Part shown: positions 6,587 to 6,795 of the stretch, piece by piece | How the letters are laid out: each line of letters begins with the position of its first letter | Numbering within the stretch: the first letter of the stretch is position 1 | The notes under the pieces: model-generated | Databases searched by the model: none | What the model was told of the DNA's origin: nothing | What the model saw: the letters and a program-made list of their open reading frames with translations, nothing else | Made by a program: the position numbers and the translations under genes | Assembly (NCBI RefSeq): GCF_032970905.1 | Contig: NZ_JAWJZA010000034.1 | DNA: 6,795 nt | Direction: 5' to 3' (one strand) | DNA from: Veillonella absiana | Lineage (GTDB): Bacteria > Bacillota > Negativicutes > Veillonellales > Veillonellaceae

Positions 6587-6633
6587 TTATTCAAATGCAA
6601 AATAGTCATGAAAGAGCTTAAATCTCAGAATCT

Positions 6634-6795
6634 CTACGGATTTTCCCTTTGTAGTAACGCTATGCACTCAACATGTTTTGAGATGAAGGGATAGCTGTCA
6701 ATAATTAAAAACCTAAATATTCTTAGTTGAAGTTCTCTTTGAGGGAACATATCCACAGTGGACTTTAGTATGTGGGAACATATCCATTATTATAT
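6634..6795 (-). pseudogene. rlmD: 23S rRNA (uracil-5-)-methyltransferase (TrmA/RlmD family), 3' end, split by an 88-bp insertion
   Basis: At the window edge the minus strand reads MDMFPHTK (6787-6764) with no upstream stop to 6795. In another frame KHVECIALLQRENP follows (6678-6637), then TAG at 6636-6634. If the 88 bp at 6676-6763 are removed, the two halves join in one frame as DMFPHTKHVECIALLQREN. This matches the C-terminal end of RlmD-type enzymes (E. coli RlmD, from memory, ends DMFPHTGHLESMVLFSRVK), where the HxE glutamate is the general base. These enzymes methylate uridine C5 in 23S rRNA using S-adenosylmethionine. The inserted DNA holds another copy of the VDMFP codons (6756-6742) and supplies in-frame VDMFPQREL and DSYPFIS, so a protein could still be made but with a disturbed active-site region. 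The 3' end of rumA/rlmD is a known integration site for conjugative elements. The choice of RlmD over a related TrmA-family paralogue is uncertain, as only about 20 residues are seen. Confidence 0.66.
6743..6786. repeat. Direct repeat GGGAACATATCCA, twice
   Basis: GGGAACATATCCA occurs at 6743-6755 and 6774-6786, 31 bp apart. Read on the minus strand both copies encode DMFP of the rRNA methyltransferase. The left copy is therefore a duplicate of coding sequence within the inserted 88 bp. A small palindrome TCCACaGTGGA (6752-6762) joins them. Such a partial duplication is what repeated integration and excision at one attachment site leaves behind. Confidence 0.75.

Larger units (their letters stand above)
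6118..6633. other. Long intergenic region upstream of the HTH-helicase operon
   Basis: This stretch of more than 500 bp holds no gene with a credible start. From left to right it contains the operon promoter and its repeats, a short inverted repeat ACGGT/ACCGT (6242-6256), two strong inverted repeats (6324-6354 and 6418-6438), a minus-strand terminator (6450-6485) and a gene-tail fragment (6497-6586). A minus frame between stops near 6486 and 6360-6358 reads protein-like (SDLSKGQVKNGDFDNSRIAK), but has no ribosome binding site and overlaps the terminator. Confidence 0.6.

Noticed and set aside
6589..6600. Shared string TATTCAAATGC near 1122 and 6590 as a repeat marking an element boundary
   Set aside because: The match is only about 11 bp of AT-rich sequence, with no similarity on either side, so chance is sufficient.
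6690..6795. Repeats at the right edge as terminal repeats of an IS21-type element
   Set aside because: The repeated GGGAACATATCCA translates on the minus strand to the DMFP motif of an rRNA methyltransferase, and excising 88 bp restores a continuous reading frame, which explains the repeats better.
1..6795. CRISPR array, tRNA or rRNA gene
   Set aside because: No regularly spaced repeats with spacers, no cloverleaf-like sequence and no rRNA-like stretches were seen on either strand.

Overview
The window looks like a low-GC Firmicute, most likely a member of the Clostridia. The DNA is AT-rich, most genes have strong GGAGG-type ribosome binding sites, and the gene families seen (IS30 transposase, large serine recombinase, SNF2 helicase with a PLD-like N-terminus, DUF4391) are common in clostridial accessory regions. 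Every gene I can support lies on the minus strand, so the biological order runs from right to left.

Right edge (about 6490-6795): the 3' end of a TrmA/RlmD-type 23S rRNA uracil-5-methyltransferase gene enters from outside. It is split by an 88-bp insertion; removing it restores the family motif DMFPHTKHVEC in one frame. Between this gene and the next lie an unrecognised gene tail, an intrinsic terminator and two strong inverted repeats.

Centre (6102-2414): a two-gene unit with a good sigma-A type promoter. A 60-residue winged-helix/excisionase-like DNA-binding protein is followed by a 1089-residue SNF2-family helicase with a degenerate phospholipase-D-like N-terminus. A DUF4391 gene starts 15 bp after the helicase but breaks off after about 40 residues. 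Then comes a degenerate frame with two in-frame stops. In the neighbourhoods I remember, helicase plus DUF4391 is followed by a Mod-like DNA methyltransferase and a Res-like DEAD helicase. Neither is present, so this appears to be an anti-phage or restriction-modification operon that lost its downstream half.

Left (2165-1): a complete PD-(D/E)XK nuclease-family protein (PDDEXK_4 type) with its own terminator, then the C-terminal 238 codons of a large serine recombinase without its catalytic domain, also with a terminator, and finally the 5' end of an IS30-family transposase leaving the window.

Overall I read this as an eroded defence island or integrative element between an rlmD-type integration site and a dead serine recombinase. 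The helicase, its small regulator and the nuclease are the only intact genes. That the right and left boundaries belong to the same element is inference.
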